Source: Clostridia bacterium (GTDB taxonomy: Bacteria; Bacillota; Clostridia; RGIG6154). From it: a stretch of DNA of 57,622 nucleotides. The notes under the pieces were generated by a model. The model did no database searches. It was not told the origin of the DNA and saw nothing but the letters and a program-made list of their open reading frames with translations. This document shows positions 8,577-18,618 of this stretch, piece after piece. A program made the translations under genes and the position numbers. How positions within the stretch are numbered: position 1 is the first letter of the stretch; each line of letters opens with the position of its first letter. The stretch is from assembly GCA_017626145.1 (NCBI GenBank), contig JAGAJK010000009.1, forward strand, positions 1 to 57,622, given 5' to 3'.

Positions 8577-8946
8577 CAGATTATTGTGTATATGACAATT
8601 TTCGCTCTGCCCCTGCCTCGTCGGAACAAGTTTCGTTTGCTTTGTTTTTCTATATGAAAAACTTCGCTTACTCCGCTATTCCTCCTCTTCCCAAAAAATC
8701 TTACGATTTTTCGGGAGCCCTATTTTGCTTTAGCTTAAACATCGAGTTTAAGCCATTTTTCTGTTGTTAAGCTTTAGGTATGCGTTCTTCTGTGCCAATT
8801 AATATCACCCAAAATGAGCATCAATTTCGTGTCTGGTTGCATACATTTTTAACCATTCCGTCTGCTGCATCATCAAAAAAGCATCATTTTTTCAGATTCT
8901 ACCGATGAAAAAACTGCGAGAGTTAAAAACATTCTCGCAGTTTTTT
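8577..8946. repeat. Dispersed intergenic repeat R, copy 1 (full)
   Basis: Closely similar to 38740-39117, with its right half repeated at 57262-57437. The left half includes a small hairpin with GCTTAAAC arms and a hairpin around CCCAAAAAATC. The right half ends in the terminator hairpin 8908-8946. No conserved open frame: a 22-codon frame in the right half is broken in copy 3. It lies just downstream of the long minus-strand operon that ends near 9074. Confidence 0.8.
8908..8946. terminator. Terminator hairpin of repeat R copy 1
   Basis: Stem CTGCGAGA/TCTCGCAG extended by an A6/T6 pairing on both sides, so it can work in both directions. On the minus strand it ends the operon that finishes at 9074. 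Confidence 0.75.
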
Positions 8947-8952
8947 CAAAAA

Positions 8953-9070
8953 GGGGTGCCCTGTTTAGCAAAAGCTTCATTTTTGGAAAGAGATGTTTGC
9001 TTAAGGGATGCCAAACAGGGCTATATCTATTTTTATGTGCATAACACATAAAAATGGGGAAAGCAATATA
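8953..9070 (+). ncRNA. Candidate structured RNA or mobile hairpin element, copy 2
   Basis: Homologous to 866-988; strand uncertain. GCCCTGTTT (8958-8966) pairs with AAACAGGGC (9013-9021). The inner alternative is TGTTTG (8994-8999) with CAAACA (9012-9017). A second hairpin is ATTTTTATGTG (9029-9039) with CACATAAAAAT (9045-9055). The conserved core GCTTCAT / TTTGGAAAGAGATG / GGAAAGCAAT matches copy 1. It ends a few bases before the stop codon of the gene stub at 9074. Confidence 0.55.
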
Positions 9071-9073
9071 TAG

Positions 9074-9193
9074 TTATTCACCTAAAAACTTAAAATCGTT
9101 TATCATATCCTGAACATATTTAGGAAAGACTGTTAATCTTAACTTTGTACATCCGTATGGAACGAGAGTATTATAAATACCTTCTCCCTGATT
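9074..9193 (-). pseudogene. C-terminal stub of a lost secreted or glycosidase-type protein
   Basis: An open frame overlapping the end of the GH3 gene encodes about 38 residues ending in a stop at 9074-9076. It includes NTLVPYGCTKLRLTVFP, which resembles the C-terminal end of various clostridial glycosidase-type proteins (family recalled only loosely, not tested). No start codon or upstream domain remains. I read it as the 3' remnant of a gene whose body was deleted next to the GH3 gene. Confidence 0.5.
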
Positions 9194-9194
9194 T

Positions 9195-10892
9195 TTATAA
9201 TACCGTAGCAGGTGGGTCAATCGGGACAGGGCTTTCTCCTGTCATTTCAATTTCACCATAGATTGCTTCAACTAATGCTTTCATTAATTCAGGTCCTCTG
9301 CCGTACGTATTTATGAATGTATTTACATTTTCCATAAAATCATAATGTATGTAAGCATGTCCAAATGAAATACCGATTGATTTTTCGTTACCGCTTGAAC
9401 AAGCAAACATAAACGTTATACATTCTTCATTATAAAAGCTTGTCATACCCCACGGAGCATGAAAATCAAGAGTTGCTGCATATAAAATCAAATCATATTC
9501 TGCACTTATCTTTTTTAATTCTCTTCCGTTTGAAAGTCTTCTCTGAATTGAAACCTCGGCACCTCTTTTTTCAAACTCTTTTTTCAAAACATCAAGCTGG
9601 TCAAATAATTCATCGCTGTGTGCCGAACAGATAACCTTAACTTTTTTAACCTTATTTTTATCAACAGGAAGCAAATCATTTCTGTCACGGATAAGTGTTA
9701 CTGCCTTTCTTGCAATTTCCATATTGAGTTCTCTTGTTTTTGGTGTAACTTCTTCAGAGACACCTTTAACAAGAGTATAACCATCTTCAAACATTCCGAT
9801 TTTTTCTTTCATATCGAGAATACGACGGCAAGCATCATCTATTCTCTCTTCGGAAATTTTTCCTTCTTCAACTGCTTTCTTTATAATTTTTCCTGTATCC
9901 GGAAGAACATCTAAAAGAACATCGTTACCTGCATTAACGAATCTTATAATAAGCTCATCATATGGGAACAGATTAAATACTCCTGCCATACGAAGTGCAT
10001 CTGTAATAACAACGCCATCAAATCCCATTTCGTTCTTTAAAAGGTCAGTTATAACCTTTTTCGATATCGTTGATGGTACATATTTACCTTTGATTAACTC
10101 ATCATCGATAGCCGGAAAAGCAATATGACTCACCATTACAGAGTAAACTCCCCCATCAAATAATCCCTGAAAAACTTTACCCTGCTCCTGATACCACTGC
10201 TCTTTGGTGCTTCTGATTTTTGTCTGACTGTAATGTGAATCTCTGTACTCATTATAGTCATTGCCGGGAAAATGTTTAGCACAAGCGGCAACACCCTCAC
10301 TCTGTATTCCTTTTGCATGAGCAAGTGCAAACTTAAGCTGCACATCAGGGTCATATGGTGCATAAGAACGCATAAAAGATAAATTAAATCTGTTTGTGCT
10401 GTCAACAGTTGGACCCCATCTCCAGGTTACGCCTGCACATCTTAATTCCCTTGCAAGAGCGGCACCCATTTCATAAGCAAGATTTTCATCCTTGGTGGCT
10501 GCAATAGCAAAAGGTGGACTCAAAACCGATAAATCATAAAAGAGCGTTCCTCCTCCCTGTTCTGCATCAAGCGCTGTCAGAGCAGGAATTTTATAGCAAT
10601 CTGACTGAGCGGAAATCCATTCTCCATATTCACGGCTTCCATCAAGAACACGACCTCCGAGAACATGACTTTTATCCGGATTTTTATCTTCAGGCATTCC
10701 TCTGTGAATATGTCCTGTCAATGCCCAGAGTGTTCCGGCTTTTTCTTTTTCAATAAAAGCTTTCTTTTCTTCCCAAGTTCTGAAAACATCAAAATCTTCT
10801 TCTGTTTTTCTGTTGATATCTTCCTGACGTCCTAAAAGCATCTGGCCTATTTTTTCTTCCAGTGTTAATTCTGAAAGCTGTGGTTTTTTCAT
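9195..10892 (-). CDS. Cytoplasmic GH3 glycoside hydrolase
   Basis: This 565-residue protein has no signal peptide. Its GH3 barrel carries nucleophile D298 (GFDGVVITDAL), the KHFPG motif at 206-210 and the dyad D218/H220 in the RDSH segment. There is an insertion near residues 20-95 (VLGGRVLDGSREYG) compared with the 523-residue paralogue. The sandwich domain follows and the fibronectin-III domain is absent. It is the last complete gene of the long operon that starts at 31841, 28 nt after the preceding gene, with an AGGAGGAG ribosome binding site. It probably acts on oligosaccharides released by the surface proteins encoded just upstream. The end (PIDPPATVL) sits on a deletion scar, so the last few residues may not be ancestral. 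Confidence 0.88.
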   Translation of the reverse strand: MKKPQLSELTLEEKIGQMLLGRQEDINRKTEEDFDVFRTWEEKKAFIEKEKAGTLWALTGHIHRGMPEDKNPDKSHVLGGRVLDGSREYGEWISAQSDCYKIPALTALDAEQGGGTLFYDLSVLSPPFAIAATKDENLAYEMGAALARELRCAGVTWRWGPTVDSTNRFNLSFMRSYAPYDPDVQLKFALAHAKGIQSEGVAACAKHFPGNDYNEYRDSHYSQTKIRSTKEQWYQEQGKVFQGLFDGGVYSVMVSHIAFPAIDDELIKGKYVPSTISKKVITDLLKNEMGFDGVVITDALRMAGVFNLFPYDELIIRFVNAGNDVLLDVLPDTGKIIKKAVEEGKISEERIDDACRRILDMKEKIGMFEDGYTLVKGVSEEVTPKTRELNMEIARKAVTLIRDRNDLLPVDKNKVKKVKVICSAHSDELFDQLDVLKKEFEKRGAEVSIQRRLSNGRELKKISAEYDLILYAATLDFHAPWGMTSFYNEECITFMFACSSGNEKSIGISFGHAYIHYDFMENVNTFINTYGRGPELMKALVEAIYGEIEMTGESPVPIDPPATVL

Positions 10893-10920
10893 TTTTGCTC
10901 CTCCTAATTTAATTTATGTC

Positions 10921-13587
10921 TTATCTGTAAATATATATTTCCATAGCACCGGGCCAACCGATACGGGTAACTAATTTATCTTCAGGTAAAATCTCTTCCA
11001 AAGAAGAAATCTTGATTTTTCCTTCGCTTATCAAATAGCAGAATGTACTATTTAATACACGCTGCGGCTCATTAACCATATCCGATCTTTCGAATTTGTA
11101 CATAAGAATATCTTCTTTAATACCTACAGCCTTTCCATAGAACAAACCAAATCCATAAGGCTGGTCAAGCTGCGTTAATTCCGTACCTGCATCATTCTGG
11201 ATTCTGTATGTTCCCGGAGCATCTGCTTTGTATATTACGCGGAATCTTGTTAATTTACCTTCGGAATTTGTTTCAAACTGAATAACATCGCCTAATTTAA
11301 GGTCTGTAACTTTTACATTTGAGTACCAACCGCTTTGTACCGAAGAAGTAATATCCTGATCTGATACCATAACACTTGAACGTGCACCATTTATGAAATG
11401 ATTAATCTTAACAGTAGGCATACCTTCCTTATCAACTGCACTTACTAATTTTTCAACAACTGCAGATGACGAATTAGAGAATATATCACTGCCTGCACCT
11501 TGTGCCTGACACACACCAAATTCAGGAATTAAATAATCATCCACTCCATAAAGATACATATTTGAATAATAGTGCTGATTACCGTAATCATCTACTTCAA
11601 CAACACTGTATTCCTTATCATTCTTTCTGTTTTCAGGTGCCGGAATGAAGAAAATTTTCATATCAGAATGAGCACGGTAGCGTGCTTCAAGCATTTCCTG
11701 ATAATAGAATATGTCCCCGGAAACCAGAATATCTTTGCTTAAAGGATAGTCCATTGTTCCCGGACCATTTGTCGTATTGTCAGTTTCAAGATAGAGCTCT
11801 TTTATCTTTCCTGCCTCATTTGCCGAAAACTGAATCATTACACGGGGATCGCTTAAATTCTGATTGGGCAAAAGCTCCTCTGCTTTTTCCTTTGTAACAG
11901 TTTTGCCCTGAAGGTTCTGTGAATTATATATTACAACCTTGTCATCAAGGGTATATATATTCATAACACCATCTTCGTCGAATATTTTAAGCTGTATCTG
12001 AGAATCCAGTCTGTTTTCCTTACCCCAGGTAAGAAGACAACCGAATTTATTCGATGTCTGCTTTCGTGTTGCATCGGCAATTTTACCATCGAAGGTAAGA
12101 TAAAATTCATAAAATCCACCTGGCTCCAATGCTACAATTTCATCATTTACCGGAGTATTGTTACTGTTACCACCCGCCAAAGAATATGTCTTTGTAAGCT
12201 TATATGTTTCATTATTCATAAGAACAGAAGGTATACTGTACTCAAAATCAACAGCATCAATACCTGAACTGATTTTTGTAGTTGAAAGTTCAATTCTCAT
12301 ATACTGTTTGCCTACAGTATTTTTACTTCTCGCAACAGAAACAACCATATCCTTTTTGATATCAGAAATACTTGCAGGTTTTCCTGAAAGATAAACCCTT
12401 AGATCTGTATTATCTTCGTCAAGATTAAGGAATGATTTATCTCTGTATGACAGACCATACTTAAACTGCAAACGATTTGAAGTTCCAACATTATTTTTAG
12501 CAATAAAATGTTCGAATTCGAGAATTGTTATAACATCAATTAATCCGTCGCAATCATTGTCAATAAATTTAAAGGAAGCATCTTTATTTTTATAATCCTC
12601 CAGTTCATCAATATTGACACTACCTGAATATTTGCCGTTATACATAACTCTCGCATCATTAGCTATTTCAAATCTTTTACTATCAACATCATCTGTAATT
12701 TCCATATATCCTTCGCCGCAAGAATATATACTGTCCGACTCAAATTCAGCAATTTGGTTAATGTTATCATCGGGACGTGCCAGAATTATGTATTTTCCGT
12801 CTGCACGTGTTGTTACAAATGCATTTACGCTCATACCAACATATTCCAAAAGTTCTTCTGTATTTGCTTTATAAATACTCTGATCAATGGATGCCTGATT
12901 TTCAAATAATGTTACAATCGGATACATATTTGTAAATGACGAACCGGTAAGTACGCCTTTTTTGAGTACGGTATCAAATCTTGACTCTAAAATAGGCTTG
13001 CCGTATTTAACTTCTCCTGTGCTTTCGGTTTCATTTACATTTATACTGATTGTATTGTATAACAGCTGTATCATTTCACCGTTTGTCATAGGCTGATTTG
13101 CTCTGTATTTAAGATTATAAAGCAACCCGTTGTATTTTGCAGTTATATAATATCCGTGAGGATATCCGCCATTTACTTTAGCTTCATGATTGTACCCTGT
13201 AAGATTAATTGATGTGTAAATAGCTGTATCAAAAGTTAATTTATCAACTTTATTGTTTAAATTCAAAAAACCCGCATTTTTTAATTGTTCAAAATTATTG
13301 TCCTCAGCCGACAAACCAAGAATATGTGCAACTGCATCAACAAAGTCATCAAGCTTTGCTTCTTTTGAAAAATCGTATTTATCGGTAGGTAATACAGAAA
13401 TTCTGAAGAGTAATTCTGATAATATATCAGAATTTTCTACAGCAGTACTTTCAATAACCTGCCCTTTTCCGTATATTCTGTCAAGAGCACCGTCATCAAT
13501 CCATAAATCTACAGCAACAGCAAAACAGGAAACGGGTATTAATGTTGTGATTAACAAAGCAATCAAACAGCACTTTAATAATTTCAT
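10921..13587 (-). CDS. Large secreted protein of unknown function, partner of the SLH surface protein (copy 1)
   Basis: This 888-residue protein has a signal peptide (MKLLKCCLIALLITTLIPVS, cut near CFAVA). I start at the ATG at 13587 because AAAGGAG lies seven bases upstream; an ATG two codons earlier is too close to it. The N-terminal 40-200 region looks like degenerate SLH repeats (for example the YPHGYY segment and MTNGEMIQLLYNTIS). The rest appears beta-rich with no recognised catalytic motif. It is homologous over its length to 46880-49576; for example, both contain a G-x-x-Y-x-F-Y-hydrophobic-x-x-D/G segment followed by an 'IF/VF-x-EDG' segment. Both follow directly after an SLH-anchored protein gene (here an 18-24 nt gap). 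I infer a two-protein surface assembly; the function is unknown. Confidence 0.8.
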   Translation of the reverse strand: MKLLKCCLIALLITTLIPVSCFAVAVDLWIDDGALDRIYGKGQVIESTAVENSDILSELLFRISVLPTDKYDFSKEAKLDDFVDAVAHILGLSAEDNNFEQLKNAGFLNLNNKVDKLTFDTAIYTSINLTGYNHEAKVNGGYPHGYYITAKYNGLLYNLKYRANQPMTNGEMIQLLYNTISINVNETESTGEVKYGKPILESRFDTVLKKGVLTGSSFTNMYPIVTLFENQASIDQSIYKANTEELLEYVGMSVNAFVTTRADGKYIILARPDDNINQIAEFESDSIYSCGEGYMEITDDVDSKRFEIANDARVMYNGKYSGSVNIDELEDYKNKDASFKFIDNDCDGLIDVITILEFEHFIAKNNVGTSNRLQFKYGLSYRDKSFLNLDEDNTDLRVYLSGKPASISDIKKDMVVSVARSKNTVGKQYMRIELSTTKISSGIDAVDFEYSIPSVLMNNETYKLTKTYSLAGGNSNNTPVNDEIVALEPGGFYEFYLTFDGKIADATRKQTSNKFGCLLTWGKENRLDSQIQLKIFDEDGVMNIYTLDDKVVIYNSQNLQGKTVTKEKAEELLPNQNLSDPRVMIQFSANEAGKIKELYLETDNTTNGPGTMDYPLSKDILVSGDIFYYQEMLEARYRAHSDMKIFFIPAPENRKNDKEYSVVEVDDYGNQHYYSNMYLYGVDDYLIPEFGVCQAQGAGSDIFSNSSSAVVEKLVSAVDKEGMPTVKINHFINGARSSVMVSDQDITSSVQSGWYSNVKVTDLKLGDVIQFETNSEGKLTRFRVIYKADAPGTYRIQNDAGTELTQLDQPYGFGLFYGKAVGIKEDILMYKFERSDMVNEPQRVLNSTFCYLISEGKIKISSLEEILPEDKLVTRIGWPGAMEIYIYR

Positions 13588-13611
13588 AAACATACTCCTT
13601 TTTATTTTACG

Positions 13612-16600
13612 TTACTCTGTTACTATACGGCAGAGAACTACTGCTGCTTCTGCCCTCGTGATACTTGCTTTAGGACGGAAAGCACCGTCATCGTCGCCTT
13701 TCATCAGTCCCATTTTATATGCTTTATTCACATATTCAACAGCCCAATCTGAAATCAGTGATATATCACTGTATTCGAAGCTCTCAAATTCTGCTTCTTT
13801 ATTAACAAAAGAAAGAATTTTTGCAGCTTCTTCTCTTGTAATTTCATCGTCGGGACGGAAATTTTCAGCTTTTGAAATAATCCCTGATTTATATGCCCAC
13901 ATAACTGCCTGTGCATACCATGAGTCTGACTTAACATCACTGTAAATTTGTTCAAATTCAGTTTCTGTTGCTTTTGCAGAACGCATCATCATTGTTATAA
14001 ATTCTGCTCTGCTTACACCTCTGTCGGGTTCATATCCGGTTTCACTTACACCCTTTAAAAAGCCTTCTTTTACCATCGAGGAAATATATTCCTCAGCCCA
14101 ATGACCTTTTGTGTCAGCAAATTCTACAGTCTGTGTATTTGATACATTTTCTTCTTTTTCAGGTTTTTGCGGATTGTCCTTATTTTCCTGCTCATTTTCT
14201 GTAACAGGCGGTACATAGCTTGAACTTCCTGCTCCTGCTACAGAACCTCCTCCGCCACCGCCGCCGAAACCGCCCGATGATGCTCCGGGATTGCCGTAAA
14301 TTACTACACTTGATGATAACACCTCGTCGCTAGACCTTGGTTCATAACTGCTCATACCTACAACCTTTAAAGTAACAGACATACCTTCCATTCCCGGAAT
14401 AATCTGTAAAACCGGCCCGGTTGCAATAACAGCATTTGTTGCAGGATTAATCCAGGTAATTACACTTCCGCTTTCTTCATCACCGTTTACATCAGTGAAA
14501 ATATACTTAGCAGAAAGATTAGCCCCGACAGTTGCTGTACCATGAATCTGAACATTACTGATAATCGGTTTTGCAGGCATTCTTATAATTTCACTTAACT
14601 GTTCTTTTCCGTTAAACGGAGCTTTTGTGCTGACCGGTGTTACGCCAACCCTGACAAACTTTTCAAAATATTCTTCCGTTATGGTAAGCTTATCTGTGTT
14701 TTGAGACGCTATTGGCGTGAAATTACCAGCCTGGCTGTCAGAAATATACCACTGGTATGTTTTAGTATTGACATCATCGTTGTTTAAATCGTAAAACTCA
14801 GATTTTACAGTAAGAGCTTCGCCACTTAATACTTTTCCTTCAACCAAAATATTCTTTATTTCAGGCTCAAATGCACCGCAAAAAGCATCACTTCTTACAG
14901 GCTGTCCTGTCTGAGCATAAAGAGACTCTGCAACCGGTGTAACTTCAAACTTAATATAACAATTCTCATCTGCTTGTGTAAGTTCGTATGTAAGAGCATT
15001 TGCATTTTCTATTAGTGTATACTCACCATCCGCTGTTGCACTGCGATACCACTTAAAAATACTTTCTCCCTGAATATCGTTATTCTTATCACTAAAATTA
15101 TAACTTCCTGTAAGAGATGCGCCTGTTTCAGGATTTCCTGATATTTTTACCTCAGTTGCTTCAGGCTCAAAAGACTCCAGTATATTGAAGCTGATGCTTC
15201 TGCTGAATTCTGAGCCATTATAAACTGCAGTAATTACAACTGTGTGCTCTCCTATATCTAAAATCTGATGATTATTATTAATCGCAACACCGTCAAAAGT
15301 AGCAGTTACTTCTACATTGTCTGTGTCTTCCCAGGCTAAGACTACACCTTCGCCATACTCTCCGTTATTTTTAATATTTACAACGGGAACAGGACTTGTT
15401 GTAAAAGCAAGCACAGATGGAGTTACCGCTTCGCCTAATGAATCAGTAACTGTTGACATATCAATAATGTAAGTTGTAAGAGGTGTTAATTCCTCTTTAC
15501 ACATAAGTGTTACTTTTTTATCATCTGTCTGTATGTCGAAAGCAACATCTTCTTGCGCAAGATTTTTCAGTGTTATCTGTAAATTTTCTGTTTCAATATT
15601 ATCACTTAAATTAAGAGTGATAATATTAACTTCATCTGCGTGTATTACGTCTTTTGTAACATCCTCGGATGAAACTTTCACAGCACAGGTTTCATTCCAG
15701 CCTTTACCTTCAATGTAAGGCTTTAATAAATCTGTATAAATATCTTTTAACACTACTGTTGATTTTTTTGCAATGGAACGACAAAAACTCAAAAGAGTAT
15801 TTGCTTCATCAACAGTAATATCCTGTGAATCTCTTAATTTTTTTACAGCAGCTAAAATTCCTGAATCATCACTTAAAGAAAATCCTTCTACTCTTATGTT
15901 GCTCACCTGCATTGATGTACCGTTGTTTCTCATATCAAGCATATCAATAGACTTACCGGAAAGCTCACTGTCTAAACTAACATTCCATTCAGTAGGCTCA
16001 GTCTCACTGACTTTCCACATTTTAGCATATAAATGGTCTGTATTATCTGCATCCATTTCAATCTTAAGCTTCATCTTAAGAATTTCATTTGCATTAGAGC
16101 CATCTATACTGCTAAGAGAATATCCTTGTGATGCTTTCACAACATCTTCACCAACGCCTAATTTAAGGCATAAGTTTGAACCGCTGAGAAAAGTAAGTCC
16201 GCAGTATATATAAGGACCGTTCTGGCAATCTTCTGTTGTTCCGAAACCTACTCTGTCATTAATGATTGATAAATCAGTAGTACCAGTATCATAAATATCA
16301 AAAGATAAATAATATTCTCCGTCAGCAGATGTATCTATATTTTGCGAAAGCTTTCTTCCAACACCTACATTGCTAAGGTAATTTCGTATCCACTTTCCTC
16401 CGTTTGCCGATCTTATTGTCGGCATATATGAGGCAGGAGAACCTACAGACGGATACCATCCGCCGTCAAAACCTTGTCCGCCGTTCCATGCATTTTCACT
16501 GTTGTAATCTACGCTGTGATTTGCCAGCATATCGTCTGCAGTATAATCAATACCGTCAAAGGCATTAAAAAACGTAAACGTTGTGTTATTATTTGCAAAA

Positions 16601-16665
16601 ACAGGTGTTATACTTAAAGTAACCAAAGTAACAATAAGCATAAAGCATAGCATACGTTTCATCAT
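13612..16665 (-). CDS. SLH-anchored multidomain surface protein (copy 1)
   Basis: This 1017-residue protein has a signal peptide (MMKRMLCFMLIVTLVTLSIT). The start is placed at the ATG at 16665, next to GGGTGG, rather than the longer frame. Domain order: a concanavalin-like domain (about 25-270, with 'GGQGFDGGWYPS' and 'DGEYYLSFDIYDTG', similar to the repeats of the protein at 18615), an Ig-like SbsA type domain (about 330-430), three repeated domains with the 'YFEKFVRVGVTPVS' signature (AIR9-like), a glycine-rich linker near 800, and three SLH repeats (about 850-1017: KGHWAEEYISSM, SWYAQAVMWAYKSGI, SDWAVEYVNKAYKMGL). SLH repeats bind secondary cell-wall polymer, so it is held at the surface. 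Likely glycan binding or scaffold rather than catalytic. Confidence 0.88.
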   Translation of the reverse strand: MMKRMLCFMLIVTLVTLSITPVFANNNTTFTFFNAFDGIDYTADDMLANHSVDYNSENAWNGGQGFDGGWYPSVGSPASYMPTIRSANGGKWIRNYLSNVGVGRKLSQNIDTSADGEYYLSFDIYDTGTTDLSIINDRVGFGTTEDCQNGPYIYCGLTFLSGSNLCLKLGVGEDVVKASQGYSLSSIDGSNANEILKMKLKIEMDADNTDHLYAKMWKVSETEPTEWNVSLDSELSGKSIDMLDMRNNGTSMQVSNIRVEGFSLSDDSGILAAVKKLRDSQDITVDEANTLLSFCRSIAKKSTVVLKDIYTDLLKPYIEGKGWNETCAVKVSSEDVTKDVIHADEVNIITLNLSDNIETENLQITLKNLAQEDVAFDIQTDDKKVTLMCKEELTPLTTYIIDMSTVTDSLGEAVTPSVLAFTTSPVPVVNIKNNGEYGEGVVLAWEDTDNVEVTATFDGVAINNNHQILDIGEHTVVITAVYNGSEFSRSISFNILESFEPEATEVKISGNPETGASLTGSYNFSDKNNDIQGESIFKWYRSATADGEYTLIENANALTYELTQADENCYIKFEVTPVAESLYAQTGQPVRSDAFCGAFEPEIKNILVEGKVLSGEALTVKSEFYDLNNDDVNTKTYQWYISDSQAGNFTPIASQNTDKLTITEEYFEKFVRVGVTPVSTKAPFNGKEQLSEIIRMPAKPIISNVQIHGTATVGANLSAKYIFTDVNGDEESGSVITWINPATNAVIATGPVLQIIPGMEGMSVTLKVVGMSSYEPRSSDEVLSSSVVIYGNPGASSGGFGGGGGGGSVAGAGSSSYVPPVTENEQENKDNPQKPEKEENVSNTQTVEFADTKGHWAEEYISSMVKEGFLKGVSETGYEPDRGVSRAEFITMMMRSAKATETEFEQIYSDVKSDSWYAQAVMWAYKSGIISKAENFRPDDEITREEAAKILSFVNKEAEFESFEYSDISLISDWAVEYVNKAYKMGLMKGDDDGAFRPKASITRAEAAVVLCRIVTE

Positions 16666-16758
16666 AATTCCACCCTTTCTGCAGAGGAACAAATCCTCCA
16701 TAGTTAATTTAATTTCATCTTACCGTCGTTTTGCTTATGCAAAACGACGGTATTAATA

Positions 16759-18618
16759 TTACTGTGTTATTGATGTTACATCAGGATAAACATTTGTAAT
16801 TACAGATGGCAAAATTGTATTGTCTGCAATTAAGTTATCCATATTTTCTTCACCGCAATCGGTAATTCTTATGTCGTTTGTGTTATAACAAACATTATCT
16901 TTAATTATGTTATATTTTGGTTTCAATGGCTCATCATTTAATATATCAGCAAGATGATTATATTTTGAATATGGCGAGCTGAGATGAACTCCTGAAGCAA
17001 GATTTGTATCCCTTAAAAATTCTTCATTAACTTCATATCCGTATCCCGGTGCTACGCCAATTGCAGTAATTCTTACAACAGATTTTGAAACATTAATACA
17101 AATATTATCTGTTACACTGTTATCACGTCCGCCGTTAATCATGACTGCATCTCCGTCTATATCCTCAAATACATTTGAGGAAATTACTGTACCGTCAATC
17201 ATATTATCAAGATATACACAATAGTTACCTTTATTTGCTGATGCTGTCGCAGAAATGTCGTGAATATAGTTGTTTTTTATCTCATTTCCACGATATGTTT
17301 TTACCATCTGTGAGTAAATCGCACCGCTGTCATCAGATTCTTTTAAAACATCATAAATTTCATTTCCTATAATCTGATGGTCATTACCTGTAAAGTAAAT
17401 GGCAAGATGCGGAGAATTATAAATAACATTATCCTTAGCACAGTTTCCTGCACCATTTAAACTTATAGCAGGTGAATAACATTTCTGTTCAATTGAATAA
17501 TCGTGAATTCTGTTATTTGAAATAACATTGTTACCGAATGAAAGTGTTGCCAGACTTCCTCCCGAAACAGCAACACCACCGCTGCCATTCTGATAAATTT
17601 CACAATCATTAACAACACAAGCTGAAGAATTTGAAATCTTTACGCCTGTTTTAAAGGTGTTTGAAATTTCACATTTCTCAACAGTTACACTTTCACAAGC
17701 ATTCAATACTATTCCGTTTTCACAGCTGCCGCTGATTTTAAGATTTTTAAATGTTACATATCCAAGGTCATTGCAATTAATAACCGGAGCCTGTAAGCCT
17801 GATAATATAACCTCACCGCTTTTGGTTTGCGGATAGAAATATAAAATTCCTGTATTTCTGTCAAGATACCATTCGTTGGGAGCATCTAATTCTTCTAAAA
17901 GATTATATACATAAAATCTCTGATTTTCCCGAACGCCTGATACACTTGGATTAACTCCCGTAATGACTCCTGATGAATCTATTGAGGACACCTTTACTGC
18001 CAGATCACTCCAATCCCAATACCAGTAACCATGCATATACATATCATCAGCATTTACCCATTTGGCAAATTTATCTGCAGGAATATCTCCCTTAACACTG
18101 AAACCACTGTTTTCGACGGCTGAGCCCTGATCAATTACCTCTGTTACTGTTGTGTATTCATCATTTGGCCAACGCGCTAAGCTTGCAGTTATATCATTAT
18201 GAATCAGATTAAATGGCATTTCTTTTAAATATGAAATACCCTGCTCTGAATAATAAGATGCTCCATGACCTGTAACAGGTAGTTCACCATATTCCGTAAT
18301 ACCATACTCATTCAAATCAAGACATACAACATTATCAATTACTTCAGGATTGATTTTACTGATTGCTTCCTGATTTGTTACTTCATGGAAATCATTTTCT
18401 ATACTAAAAGTTTTTCCGCCTGTCAGAACTGCCTGTTCTCCCGGATACGAGGAATACACTATAGGTGCATTTTCCAAACCGCTATCCTTACTTTCAAATA
18501 AAACAGTTTCATCAATTTCATATGTTCCCTGACGCAAGTACACTACAAATCCACCTTTTGGATAACCATATTCGGATTTATAGCTACGAATGTAATTTTG
18601 TGCTTGCGCCAGTGTCAA
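16759..18618 (-). CDS. Beta-helix glycosidase-like domain, -1 frame continuation of the gene at 18615-22337
   Basis: This 619-residue frame has no signal peptide and opens in mid-domain: its first residues (LTLAQAQNYIRSY, then GGFVVYLRQGTYEIDETV) are the direct continuation of the IFVDETATNDGNGDITAPF end of the upstream frame. Together they restore the N-terminal signature of the beta-helix family seen at 1008 and 22370. The body is GH141-like beta-helix (PNDEYTTVTEV, GILYFYPQ, then many NN-I-HD coils). Unlike the paralogues it ends without a stalk domain. The nominal start is a TTG overlapping the upstream TGA; the nearest GGAG is 16 nt away, too far for good reinitiation. Either a -1 frameshift makes a ~1859-residue fusion, or one T is missing from the T5 run. 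Confidence 0.75.
   Translation of the reverse strand: MTLAQAQNYIRSYKSEYGYPKGGFVVYLRQGTYEIDETVLFESKDSGLENAPIVYSSYPGEQAVLTGGKTFSIENDFHEVTNQEAISKINPEVIDNVVCLDLNEYGITEYGELPVTGHGASYYSEQGISYLKEMPFNLIHNDITASLARWPNDEYTTVTEVIDQGSAVENSGFSVKGDIPADKFAKWVNADDMYMHGYWYWDWSDLAVKVSSIDSSGVITGVNPSVSGVRENQRFYVYNLLEELDAPNEWYLDRNTGILYFYPQTKSGEVILSGLQAPVINCNDLGYVTFKNLKISGSCENGIVLNACESVTVEKCEISNTFKTGVKISNSSACVVNDCEIYQNGSGGVAVSGGSLATLSFGNNVISNNRIHDYSIEQKCYSPAISLNGAGNCAKDNVIYNSPHLAIYFTGNDHQIIGNEIYDVLKESDDSGAIYSQMVKTYRGNEIKNNYIHDISATASANKGNYCVYLDNMIDGTVISSNVFEDIDGDAVMINGGRDNSVTDNICINVSKSVVRITAIGVAPGYGYEVNEEFLRDTNLASGVHLSSPYSKYNHLADILNDEPLKPKYNIIKDNVCYNTNDIRITDCGEENMDNLIADNTILPSVITNVYPDVTSITQ

Noticed and set aside
8800-8890. 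Small 22-codon frame inside repeat R (minus strand, beginning MMQQTEWLK)
   Set aside because: Open in copies 1 and 2 but closed by a stop after eight codons in copy 3, with no convincing conservation pattern.
13253-13945. 230-codon plus-strand open frame spanning the junction of two minus-strand genes
   Set aside because: It lies opposite two well-supported secreted-protein genes with ribosome binding sites and signal peptides. Its composition is a Ser/Ile-rich shadow with no recognisable domain and no good start site.
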